In this document: one piece after another, positions 15,209 to 22,434 of the stretch | How the letters are laid out: every line of letters starts with the position of its first letter | Numbering within the stretch: the stretch's first letter is position 1 | Assembly (NCBI GenBank): GCA_964644605.1 | Contig: CAZXWS010000013.1 | Coordinates: forward strand, 1-22,917 | Length of the DNA: 22,917 nt | Direction of reading: 5' to 3' | DNA from: CAZLAJ01 sp964644605 | Lineage (GTDB): Bacteria; Patescibacteriota; Microgenomatia; UBA1406; GWC2-37-13 | Notes under the pieces: generated by a model | Database searches by the model: none | What the model was told of the DNA's origin: nothing | Seen by the model: only the letters and a program-made list of their open reading frames with translations | Translations under genes and position numbers: made by a program

Positions 15209-15224
15209 TAAATACGAAGTATCA

Positions 15225-16673
15225 ATGTCAATCATGAAAAATCATTATAAAAATATGATAGTAGATCAATCTAAAAATGTTTTTTTTGTTGGTATCGGTG
15301 GGGTTGCTATGTGTAACCTCGCTATTTTGTTAAAACAAATGGGTAAGGAAGTAAGCGGTTCCGATGTCCCTGGTTTTACAATGACCGATGAAATTTTAAG
15401 GCAAAACGATATACCATTTATCACTTCTTTTGATCCTGGCCTATTACTTCCTGACGCTGATTTAGTAATATATACTGGTGCGCATCAAGGATCCCAAAAT
15501 CCACAGGTTGCGGAAGCAACTAATCGTAATATAGTTACTCTACAGTTATCCCAGGCTACAACTGAATTATCTAAACTATTTGAAAATACTCTTGCAGTGT
15601 GCGGTACACACGGAAAAACGACAACATCATCGCTTCTCGCCCATGCACTGCAAAAATTGAATCAACATCCTAGTTTCCTCATCGGTACAGCAACTTTTGG
15701 AGAAAATTACGGTGGTACCTATGACGGAAATAAATTTTTTGTAATAGAAGCAGATGAGTATGGCTCTAATCCTCCAATAGATAAAACACCGAAATTTTTA
15801 CGCTATGATCCTCAGTATGTAATCTGTAATAATGTTGAATTTGACCATCCCGATATATACGGATCAGTGGATGAGGTCGAAAACGCCTTTCAAACATTTT
15901 TTGAAAAAAAAAGTATTAAAAAATTATTTTTATGTGCTGATCATGCGAAATTAATGCAAGTAATTGAGCGAACAGAACTGCAAAATTACGAAACATTTGG
16001 ATATAGTAGTTCAGCGGATTTACGTATTATTGAGTCTCACGCCGATGAATATCATTCCTATTTTTCACTCGAATATCAAAATAAAAAACTGGGGGAATAC
16101 CAAGTAAAGCTGTTTGGTGAAAAAAATATATCAAACATAGCTGGTGCGATACTTCTATTGCTTAATTTAGGATTTGAGAGCGAGCATATAAAAAGTGCAG
16201 TAAAAGATTTTACAGGCGCGAAACGACGGTTTGAAGAAGTAGCTTGTATCAATGATTCATTTATTTTTGATGATTACGCACATCATCCCAGTGAAATTAC
16301 CGCAACGATTAATGCAGCACACAGCCGTTTTAAAAATCGCCGTTTAGTAATACTATTTCAACCTCATACATATAGCCGAACAGAGGCTTTAAAAAATGAA
16401 TTTATTGAGGCTTTGTCAAAAGCAGACATTGTATTTCTATTACCCATTTATGCTTCACGCGAAGCCAAACAGGAGTCTCACATAAGTTCCTTCGATCTAG
16501 AGAAACTAGCACGATCAAAAAATTATTTGAACATTAAAGCAGTAGATGACAAATCAGCATTAATAACTCTGTTACAGAAAGAATTAAAAAAAGGAGACGT
16601 TATTTTTACCATGGGAGCAGGAGATGTTTATCAGGTAAAGGATGATATAATTAGGTTACTAAAAGACGTATAA
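15225..16673 (+). CDS. murC: Mur ligase, MurC with Mpl-like features (UDP-MurNAc--L-alanine ligase)
   Basis: About 483 residues from the ATG at 15225. The Rossmann start FVGIGGVAM (21-29) and ATP loop GTHGKTTT (127-134) are shared by MurC and Mpl. The middle segment reads EADEYGS (175-181), then KFLRYDPQYVICNNVEFDHPDIY (190-212), which looks more like Mpl (EADEYDxAFFDKRSKFxxYxP...NNLEFDHADI) than MurC (EADESDGSFL...NIExDHxD). FDDYAHHPSEITATI and FQPHTYSRT follow as in both. Mpl ligates recycled tripeptide; MurC adds L-Ala. Since murB follows and no other murC is seen, MurC function is inferred. The TTG at 15165 is rejected as a start because it would code through the palindrome; ATG 15234 is also possible. 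There is no Shine-Dalgarno. Confidence 0.85.
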   Translation: MSIMKNHYKNMIVDQSKNVFFVGIGGVAMCNLAILLKQMGKEVSGSDVPGFTMTDEILRQNDIPFITSFDPGLLLPDADLVIYTGAHQGSQNPQVAEATNRNIVTLQLSQATTELSKLFENTLAVCGTHGKTTTSSLLAHALQKLNQHPSFLIGTATFGENYGGTYDGNKFFVIEADEYGSNPPIDKTPKFLRYDPQYVICNNVEFDHPDIYGSVDEVENAFQTFFEKKSIKKLFLCADHAKLMQVIERTELQNYETFGYSSSADLRIIESHADEYHSYFSLEYQNKKLGEYQVKLFGEKNISNIAGAILLLLNLGFESEHIKSAVKDFTGAKRRFEEVACINDSFIFDDYAHHPSEITATINAAHSRFKNRRLVILFQPHTYSRTEALKNEFIEALSKADIVFLLPIYASREAKQESHISSFDLEKLARSKNYLNIKAVDDKSALITLLQKELKKGDVIFTMGAGDVYQVKDDIIRLLKDV

Positions 16674-16690
16674 CGGTTAAGGGTTTCGCT

Positions 16691-16835
16691 GCCCGTATAG
16701 TCTTACGTACAACGTTAGACGGTTTACGACCTGCCCGCCAGTGCCTTGCGATACAGGCACACGAAACTGTATAGTTAGTTTCACCTGTATGAGTTACAAA
16801 TCGGTACAGTCAGGCTAAGGCAGGCGGGTACGAGC
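16691..16835 (+). promoter_or_regulatory. Multi-helix structured element in the murC-murB gap
   Basis: The 191-bp gap has no ORF of note but strong pairing. GCCCGTA (16691-16697) pairs with TACGAGC (16829-16835) with one mismatch; GTCTTACG (16700-16707) with CGTTAGAC (16713-16720), one mismatch; CCCGCC and TGCCTT (16734-16739, 16742-16747) with AAGGCAGGCGGG (16817-16828); GAAACT (16763-16768) with AGTTTC (16777-16782); CTGTA (16785-16789) with TACAG (16805-16809). TGCCT can instead pair locally with AGGCA (16755-16759), giving two exclusive folds. A leader RNA for murB or a palindromic repeat element are both possible. Confidence 0.5.
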
Positions 16836-16864
16836 TGCTAAAACATATTACTTATTGACGATAC

Positions 16865-17824
16865 ATGAATATTTTAGAAAATCTCAAATCAAAACTTGGA
16901 GAAAGAGTAGAGCACAACAAAAATATATCAGCTTACTTTACAATGAAAACGCAAACAGTTGCTGAGTATTTTTTTCAGGCAGAAACGAGAGATGAACTAA
17001 TTAACGCAATAAAAGTGGCTCATGAACTTAATCTTCCTATGTTTATGTTAGGCGGAGGTTCGAATATTGCTGTCCTGCACTCGCAAATACCTGGACTGAC
17101 ACTGCGGAATCTTTATCAAGACAAAAAGATACTATCGGAAAACGATCACGATGTTGAACTATTTGTAAGCTCAGGGTATTCTACTTCGCGCTTAGCAGCA
17201 GAGACAGCTCGAGATGGTTTTGAAGGATTTGAGTTTCAATTTGGACTGCCAGGATCTGTAGGTGGTGCAATCTGTATGAATTCAAAATGGGTTGCTCGCA
17301 TGGATTATGAGGGCACTTTTCCTAAGTATATGGGTGATTCTTTAATTCGGGCGACATTACTTGATAGAAGTGGAAACATAAAAGAAGTAGATCATGACTA
17401 TTTCCATTTTGCCTATGATTACAGCATTCTGCAGGAAACAAAAGAACTGTTTTTAGAAGGAGTCTTTAAGCTCAAAAAAAATAATCCAGTCGAATTAGCA
17501 AAACGTACTAAAGATGCGTTGGCATATAGACATAAAACACAGTTAGTGGGGATGCGCACCTGCGGGTGTATGTTCCAAAATATTTCAGAGGAACTGAAAA
17601 ATGAAAAAGGGCTTCCCACTACTTCTGCAGGTTATCTTATAGACCAGTGCGGTCTCAAAAATACAAAAATCGGTGATTTTGTAGTTTCAGAAAAGCATGC
17701 AAATTTTATAGTCAATACAGGTTCCGGCAATCCAGAGGATTTAGTATCGTTATTAGCTTTGATTAAGTCAAAGGTCAAGGAAAAATTTGGAATTGAGTTA
17801 AAGGAAGAAGTGGTGTTAGTTTGA
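16865..17824 (+). CDS. murB: UDP-N-acetylenolpyruvoylglucosamine reductase MurB
   Basis: A 319-residue FAD enzyme that reduces the enolpyruvyl product of MurA to UDP-MurNAc with NADPH. FAD-binding blocks are MLGGGSNIAVL (61-71) and GLPGSVGGAI (127-136). The catalytic region CGCMFQN (233-239) aligns with GSFFKN-type sequence, placing Cys235 where E. coli has the proton-donating Ser229. AGYLIDQCGLKNTKIGDFVV, then SEKHANFIVN, is the conserved C-terminal substrate region, and the last strand EEVVLV corresponds to the family EVxxxG end with its acidic residue. It starts at ATG with no Shine-Dalgarno, 191 bp after murC behind the structured element, and is followed by a long hairpin before murA. 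Confidence 0.95.
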   Translation: MNILENLKSKLGERVEHNKNISAYFTMKTQTVAEYFFQAETRDELINAIKVAHELNLPMFMLGGGSNIAVLHSQIPGLTLRNLYQDKKILSENDHDVELFVSSGYSTSRLAAETARDGFEGFEFQFGLPGSVGGAICMNSKWVARMDYEGTFPKYMGDSLIRATLLDRSGNIKEVDHDYFHFAYDYSILQETKELFLEGVFKLKKNNPVELAKRTKDALAYRHKTQLVGMRTCGCMFQNISEELKNEKGLPTTSAGYLIDQCGLKNTKIGDFVVSEKHANFIVNTGSGNPEDLVSLLALIKSKVKEKFGIELKEEVVLV

Positions 17825-17827
17825 GAG

Positions 17828-17870
17828 AAATCATATAGATCTTATATGACTTATAAGACCTATATGATTT
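17828..17870. repeat. 43-nt AT-rich hairpin between murB and murA
   Basis: AAATCATATAG (17828-17838) pairs with CTATATGATTT (17860-17870), then an A/C mismatch, then TCTTATA (17840-17846) with TATAAGA (17852-17858), closing a 5-nt loop TGACT. It sits 3 bp after the murB stop and ends in a short T-run, so partial termination or an RNA processing/stability site for the murB end is plausible. Confidence 0.6.
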
Positions 17871-17889
17871 TACAAATTATTTATGCTGT

Positions 17890-19215
17890 ATGGAAGATGC
17901 GTTTATTATTAAAGGAGGAAAAAGATTAAGCGGATATGTGGAACTATCAGGAGCTAAAAATGTTGCACTCAAAGTACTTATTGCTGCACTCCTGTTTGAT
18001 GGTGAAGTGATTTTAAAAAATATTCCCAAAATTAACGATGTCATTGAACTTTTACATTTAATTAATGGCACTGGTGCACATGCCGAGTTTATTGATGATC
18101 ACACGGTACGTGTTGATAGTCGGGGCATGAAACATTATCAACTTGATATGTTACATGCTTCAAAAGTTCGAGTCTCATTTTTATTTTTCGCCCCGCTTTT
18201 ATATAAATTCGGAAAAGCAGAGATTCCGAACCCAGGTGGATGTCGTATTGGTGCTCGCCCCATTGATCGTACAGTAGAAGGTTTGAAGCATCTGGGTATA
18301 TCACTTGAGTATGTATCGGACAACGGTTACTACCATGCAAAAATGGATTCATCTCCAACAGGTAAATATAGATTTATAAAGTCATCAGTTACAGCAACTG
18401 AGCTTTTAATAATGATGGGTGTTTTTACTAAGTCAGGTGTGACTATAGAAAATTCAGCACTAGAACCCGAAGTTGACGACTTGATTAATTTTCTTAATAA
18501 AGGTGGCGCAAAAATCAAACGAATGGGTACAAGTATCGTAATTAATACTGCTGATCATTTGGTACAAACTGAACCGTATAGCATAATGCCAGATCGAATT
18601 GAAGCAGGTACATATATTGCTCTTGCATTAGCCACACGCGGCGAAATCACAACATCGCATAATTCTGAAGAAGCGATGAAAAAATTTCATGAAAAGTTGC
18701 TCAAAGCAGGTGTCTCAGTAGAAAAAGAGCGTGACAATACATGGCATTACATCGCAAAAAATGGTTTAAAAGCGGTGGACATTAATACCCAGCCCCATCC
18801 TGGTTTTATGACCGATTGGCAACCGATATGGTCGGTGCTCATGACTCAAGCAGAGGGTACATCGATCATCCAAGAGCGTATTTATGAGAATAGGTTTGCA
18901 TATGTTGAAGAGCTTCGGAAGTTAGGCGCGGATATTGACTTTGTTCGATTACCGATCATTAACCCTGCTGAATATTTTTTCTTTAATTTTGATCCAAACA
19001 AAAAATATAACCAAGCAATACGTGTTGTTGGCCCACAACAACTTCATAATGGTGTTGTAAAAGTTAATGATCTTCGGGCGGGAGCAACACTTGCAATTGC
19101 AACACTTACTGCGGAAGGTGAGTCAGTGGTAAACGGTGCTTCGATACTTGAGCGAGGCTATGAAAATTTTGTAGAAAAAATTACACAGCTAGGTGGAGAT
19201 GTGAAAAAAGTTTAA
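17890..19215 (+). CDS. murA: UDP-N-acetylglucosamine 1-carboxyvinyltransferase MurA
   Basis: A 441-residue enzyme that makes the first committed peptidoglycan step, moving enolpyruvyl from PEP to UDP-GlcNAc. SGAKNVALK (20-28) holds the Lys-Asn pair equivalent to E. coli K22/N23. The active-site loop NPGGCRIGARPID (114-126) keeps the catalytic cysteine, C118, which is the residue alkylated by fosfomycin; many resistant lineages have Asp here. DRIEAGTY and RIYENRF in the second half are also typical, as is the VVNGASILERGYENF close. It is slightly longer than the 419 of E. coli, from small insertions including near PNKKYNQ. yvcK starts 6 bp after the stop, so these two are cotranscribed. An out-of-frame ATG at 17883 precedes the chosen start. 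Confidence 0.97.
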   Translation: MEDAFIIKGGKRLSGYVELSGAKNVALKVLIAALLFDGEVILKNIPKINDVIELLHLINGTGAHAEFIDDHTVRVDSRGMKHYQLDMLHASKVRVSFLFFAPLLYKFGKAEIPNPGGCRIGARPIDRTVEGLKHLGISLEYVSDNGYYHAKMDSSPTGKYRFIKSSVTATELLIMMGVFTKSGVTIENSALEPEVDDLINFLNKGGAKIKRMGTSIVINTADHLVQTEPYSIMPDRIEAGTYIALALATRGEITTSHNSEEAMKKFHEKLLKAGVSVEKERDNTWHYIAKNGLKAVDINTQPHPGFMTDWQPIWSVLMTQAEGTSIIQERIYENRFAYVEELRKLGADIDFVRLPIINPAEYFFFNFDPNKKYNQAIRVVGPQQLHNGVVKVNDLRAGATLAIATLTAEGESVVNGASILERGYENFVEKITQLGGDVKKV

Positions 19216-19221
19216 CATCGT

Positions 19222-20196
19222 ATGAAAAAAATTGCAGTATTAGGAGGGGGAACTGGAACATTTGTGGTGTTGTCTTCACTCAAAAAATATCCACTTGATC
19301 TTGGAGTCATTGTTACTATGATGGACTCGGGTGGTTCTACTGGCAGATTGAGAGATCAGTTAGGGGTTTTACCTCCAGGGGATTTACGACAATGCCTTGT
19401 CGCTTTGTCAGAATCTTCTGAAATATGGCGTAAATTGTTTTTGTACCGTTTTGAAACTGGGGATTTAAAAGGACATAACTTCGGTAATATTTTTTTGGCT
19501 GCGTTAGAAAAAGTAAGCGATTCATACACACAGGTTGTGGATTTAGCGAGCGTTGTATTGAAAACGAAAGGCGAAGTTATTCCCGTAACCTATGAAAAAA
19601 CTCACTTAGGCGTAAAATATGAGAGTGGTGCTGTCATAGAGAGGGAAGGGAATATAGATGAAGATAATGAAGAAACCTCAAGAATTGTAGAGGCGTATTT
19701 AAAACCACCAGTACCCTCGAATGAAAAGGCAATTAAACGTCTACTTTATTCAGATTATATCATTGTCGGACCAGGAGATATTTATACAAGCCTTGTTCCT
19801 GTTTTACTCGCAGATGGAATTAAAGATACGATTAAAAAATCCAAAGCAAAACTAATTCTTATCTTAAATTTGATGACTAAACACGGACAAACTACGAACT
19901 ACTCGGCGAGTAATTATGTCGAAGATATACAACGATATTCGGGAAGACTGCCTGATTTTGTCATAGTAAATACACAACCAATTCCAACAGATATGCTCAA
20001 ATGGTATGAGGATCATAAAGAAAATTTAGTGGAAAATGATTTAAAACAATCAAATTACAAAGGTAAAGTAATACTCGGCGATTTACTTGATGAAACTAAA
20101 GTAATAACATCATCAGCAGATAAATTAAACCGCAGTGTTCTTCGCCATAGCTCAGAAAAACTAGCCAAATTATTGATGGAGAAAGTAATAAAATAA
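19222..20196 (+). CDS. yvcK: Gluconeogenesis factor YvcK (CofD-like, UDP-sugar-binding)
   Basis: A 324-residue cytoplasmic protein of the YvcK/CofD superfamily. It has the nucleotide-binding start GGGTGTF (8-14), DSGGSTGRLR (35-44), PPGDLRQCL (51-59) and GHNFGN (84-89), then VGPGDIYTSLVPVLL and ILNLMTKHGQTTNYS, all typical of YvcK. In Bacillus YvcK binds UDP-sugars, is needed on gluconeogenic carbon and affects cell shape and PBP1 placement. In Mycobacterium CuvA has a similar wall role. Position directly after murA (6 bp), whose substrate is UDP-GlcNAc, fits a sensor of precursor supply. Its stop lies one base from the stop of the convergent glmS, leaving no room for a terminator. Confidence 0.93.
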   Translation: MKKIAVLGGGTGTFVVLSSLKKYPLDLGVIVTMMDSGGSTGRLRDQLGVLPPGDLRQCLVALSESSEIWRKLFLYRFETGDLKGHNFGNIFLAALEKVSDSYTQVVDLASVVLKTKGEVIPVTYEKTHLGVKYESGAVIEREGNIDEDNEETSRIVEAYLKPPVPSNEKAIKRLLYSDYIIVGPGDIYTSLVPVLLADGIKDTIKKSKAKLILILNLMTKHGQTTNYSASNYVEDIQRYSGRLPDFVIVNTQPIPTDMLKWYEDHKENLVENDLKQSNYKGKVILGDLLDETKVITSSADKLNRSVLRHSSEKLAKLLMEKVIK

Positions 20197-20197
20197 T

Positions 20198-21958
20198 TTA
20201 CTTCACTACCACACTTTTTGCCAGGTTTCGTGGTTTGTCTGGGTCATAACCTTTCGCGATAGCTAGATAATAGCCGATCAGTTGCGCCACAATCACGTTT
20301 GGTATGATGGTTGCGTCCTTGCAGTTATTTACATGTATAAACTCATCATATATATCATTTTTCTTGTTTGATATGCCGATAATATACGCGCCGCGTGCTT
20401 TCACTTCATATGCTGCTGAAAGTGTATCATCGTAAGTTTCATCTTCTGGGTTAAAAATAATAACAGGAGTGCCCGGCTCAATAAGCGCAATGACGCCATG
20501 TTTTAGTTCGCCAGCTGCAAAACCTTCTGCGTGAATATACGAAACTTCTTTAATTTTTAGTGCTGACTCAACTGCCGTAGCATACGACACACCGCGTCCG
20601 AGTATAAATATATGCTCTTTATTAAGTAAACCCTGTGCAATTAATTTGATCTTATTTTTATTTTTGAGTAGAGTTGTAATTTCTTGGATCACTTTTTTAA
20701 TCTGGGAGGTGCCGAAATCGTAGGAGTTATCAAGTTGGTGAGCCAATAAATAAAGCATAGCAATTTTGGCTGTGAATGACTTAGTTGCGAGGACACATTT
20801 TTCAGGACCGGCTTGTAACAGTGCTTTATAATCAGCGAGACGGTACAGTGATGATCCTAATACATTCGTAATTGCCATGATTTTCGCTTTTTTCATTTTT
20901 GCTTTTTTGATGCTAGATATAATATCGATTGTCTCTCCAGATTGTGAGAGTGCAATAACAAGCGAGGTTTTTTTAAGAAAATCTTCTAAGTATGTAAACT
21001 CAGAACCAATGCTCGCGTTTATATGGCGTTTCGCTATTTTAGAGAATAAATAAGTACCAGCTAAGCAGGCGTAATACGCAGTGCCACAACCTACGAGGTA
21101 TGTTCCATATGCATTGGCAATCGCCGCAGCCATTTCTTTTATTATTTCTTTTTGGGAGTTAATCATATTCTCGAGAACCGCTGGTTGTTCGTAAATTTCT
21201 TTCATCATGAAGTGCTTGTGGGTTCCTAATCCAAGATCTTTCGTTGTTACTGAAAGTTTCGTATAGCGGATTCTTTTTTTATTCCCGCCAGTAGTAAACA
21301 AAGTAGCTTTTTTTTTGTGTATTGAGAGCATTTCACCATCTTCCATAAAATATACGTTGTTAGAGTAGGGGATAAGTGCGGTGAGATCTGAAGCCAGGAC
21401 CACTTCATTTTCAGTTTGTGTAAACACAATAGGTGATCCGTCTTTCACTGCCACAATCTCTTCTGTTGGTGCATAGAAAACTATGAATGCGTTCATTCCT
21501 TTCAGTTTTTTGTAAACACTGTCCACAATATCTATTAGTTTTTTCTTAGGTTTATATTCATCTTCAACCATATGAGCAAGTACTTCCGTATCAGTTTCTG
21601 ATTTGAATGTGTGCCCTTTTTTGAGAAGGTTCGATTTGAGTTCTTGAAAGTTTTCGATTATTCCGTTGTGAACAACAATGATTTTCACAGTGCAGTCGGT
21701 GTGGGGATGGGCATTGGTTTCTGTAACTCCACCGTGTGTCGCCCAGCGAGTGTGACCAATGCCAGTGAGTGAAGAGATAATGGGTACTTGTGCGTCTCCG
21801 ATTTTTCCAACTTTTTTCTTTATATATACTGCGCCGTCACTTTGTTTCGCGGCAACACCCCATGAATCATAACCTCGATATTCGAGTGAGCGTAAACCTT
21901 CTAGAATTAACTGAGCAGTATTGGATTTGTTCCCTTGGTAGGCAAAGATTCCGCACAT
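20198..21958 (-). CDS. glmS: Glutamine--fructose-6-phosphate aminotransferase GlmS
   Basis: A 586-residue enzyme that makes glucosamine-6-phosphate, the entry to UDP-GlcNAc. I set the start at the ATG at 21958 so that the mature N-terminus is Cys2 of MCGIFAY, the glutaminase nucleophile; a longer frame to 22015 would bury it. Glutaminase motifs EYRGYDSWG (26-34), GIGHTRWATHG (67-77) and HNGIIEN (97-103) are present. Two SIS domains follow (about 265-405 and 435-570) with SQSGETIDII in the first and HAEGFAAGELKHGVIALI in the second. The C-terminal tail NLAKSVVVK is close to the usual NLAKSVTVE. It is a little shorter than E. coli GlmS (609). The direction is opposite to the mur run. I see no glmS ribozyme: the predicted leader is only a few nt. 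Confidence 0.97.
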   Translation of the reverse strand: MCGIFAYQGNKSNTAQLILEGLRSLEYRGYDSWGVAAKQSDGAVYIKKKVGKIGDAQVPIISSLTGIGHTRWATHGGVTETNAHPHTDCTVKIIVVHNGIIENFQELKSNLLKKGHTFKSETDTEVLAHMVEDEYKPKKKLIDIVDSVYKKLKGMNAFIVFYAPTEEIVAVKDGSPIVFTQTENEVVLASDLTALIPYSNNVYFMEDGEMLSIHKKKATLFTTGGNKKRIRYTKLSVTTKDLGLGTHKHFMMKEIYEQPAVLENMINSQKEIIKEMAAAIANAYGTYLVGCGTAYYACLAGTYLFSKIAKRHINASIGSEFTYLEDFLKKTSLVIALSQSGETIDIISSIKKAKMKKAKIMAITNVLGSSLYRLADYKALLQAGPEKCVLATKSFTAKIAMLYLLAHQLDNSYDFGTSQIKKVIQEITTLLKNKNKIKLIAQGLLNKEHIFILGRGVSYATAVESALKIKEVSYIHAEGFAAGELKHGVIALIEPGTPVIIFNPEDETYDDTLSAAYEVKARGAYIIGISNKKNDIYDEFIHVNNCKDATIIPNVIVAQLIGYYLAIAKGYDPDKPRNLAKSVVVK

Positions 21959-21966
21959 GTGCAGAT

Positions 21967-22016
21967 ATTGTATCACACAATGCCTATTGTATAGCTGTGT
22001 TACATAGTGATACACT
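21967..22016. promoter_or_regulatory. Face-to-face extended -10 promoters for glmS and dgkA
   Basis: On the minus strand TG-A-TACAAT (21975-21967) lies 8 nt before the glmS ATG. On the plus strand TG-A-TACACT (22008-22016) lies 9 nt before the dgkA ATG, with TTGTAT (21987-21992) as a possible -35 at 18 bp. These two elements make the 8-bp dyad TGTATCAC (21969-21976)/GTGATACA (22007-22014). A second TACAAT (21991-21986, minus) is an alternative glmS -10. Confidence 0.5.
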
Positions 22017-22025
22017 AAAAGAAGT

Positions 22026-22385
22026 ATGTTGAAAAGACACAGACTTGCTTTTAAATATGCGCATAACGGGCTTTGGTGGGCCTTAACAACACAAGAGAAT
22101 TATAAAATTCATTTGTTTTTATCAGCTATTGCTTTGGTTTTGTGTGCATTTCTGGAAGTTTCGTATTATGAACTTCTAGTGATTTTATTGCTTATTATTA
22201 TTGGTTTTGTTGTAGAGTGTATAAATACTGCAGTTGAACTGACACTTGATGCGATTGATAAAGATTGGAGGCAAGACATCGGTCTTGCAAAAGATGTGGC
22301 GGCCGGTGCCATGCTACTTTTCTCAATAGGAGCAATGGTAATAGCTGGTATAATATTTGTCCCGAAGATACTAGGTTTATTATGA
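22026..22385 (+). CDS. dgkA: Undecaprenol/diacylglycerol kinase, DgkA family
   Basis: A 119-residue three-helix membrane kinase. Family residues are present: E24 in QENYKIHL, the NTAVELTLD block (67-75, usually NTAIExxxD) and AKDVAAGAM (88-96, usually AKDxAAGAV). TM helices are at about 29-43, 46-66 and 93-112. Gram-positive-type members phosphorylate undecaprenol, E. coli DgkA phosphorylates diacylglycerol; beside mraY, which uses undecaprenyl phosphate, the undecaprenol role is favoured by inference. It diverges from glmS with a 67-bp shared promoter gap and precedes mraY by 49 bp. The ATG is 9 nt after an extended -10 and has no Shine-Dalgarno. Confidence 0.9.
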   Translation: MLKRHRLAFKYAHNGLWWALTTQENYKIHLFLSAIALVLCAFLEVSYYELLVILLLIIIGFVVECINTAVELTLDAIDKDWRQDIGLAKDVAAGAMLLFSIGAMVIAGIIFVPKILGLL

Positions 22386-22434
22386 AGTGTTACTTTATAA
22401 ACTTAGCACTTTACGAACTTTATAACTAATAAAT

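Noticed and set aside
15165..15224. TTG start for murC at 15165, and TTGACA there as a -35 box
   Set aside because: Starting there would translate the perfect palindrome, and no -10 element lies 16-18 bp after TTGACA.
16674..16864. A tRNA or tmRNA gene in the murC-murB gap
   Set aside because: The helices do not form a cloverleaf, and I find no TTCGA-type T-loop or CCA-adjacent acceptor stem.
21959..22015. N-terminal extension of glmS to 22015
   Set aside because: GlmS needs Cys as residue 2 after Met removal (MCGIF), which fixes the start at 21958; the extension is promoter DNA.
1403..22385. Possible UGA recoding (Gracilibacteria-type code)
   Set aside because: TGA closes murJ, ftsL, murB and dgkA at the expected protein ends, and no conserved gene reads through a TGA.
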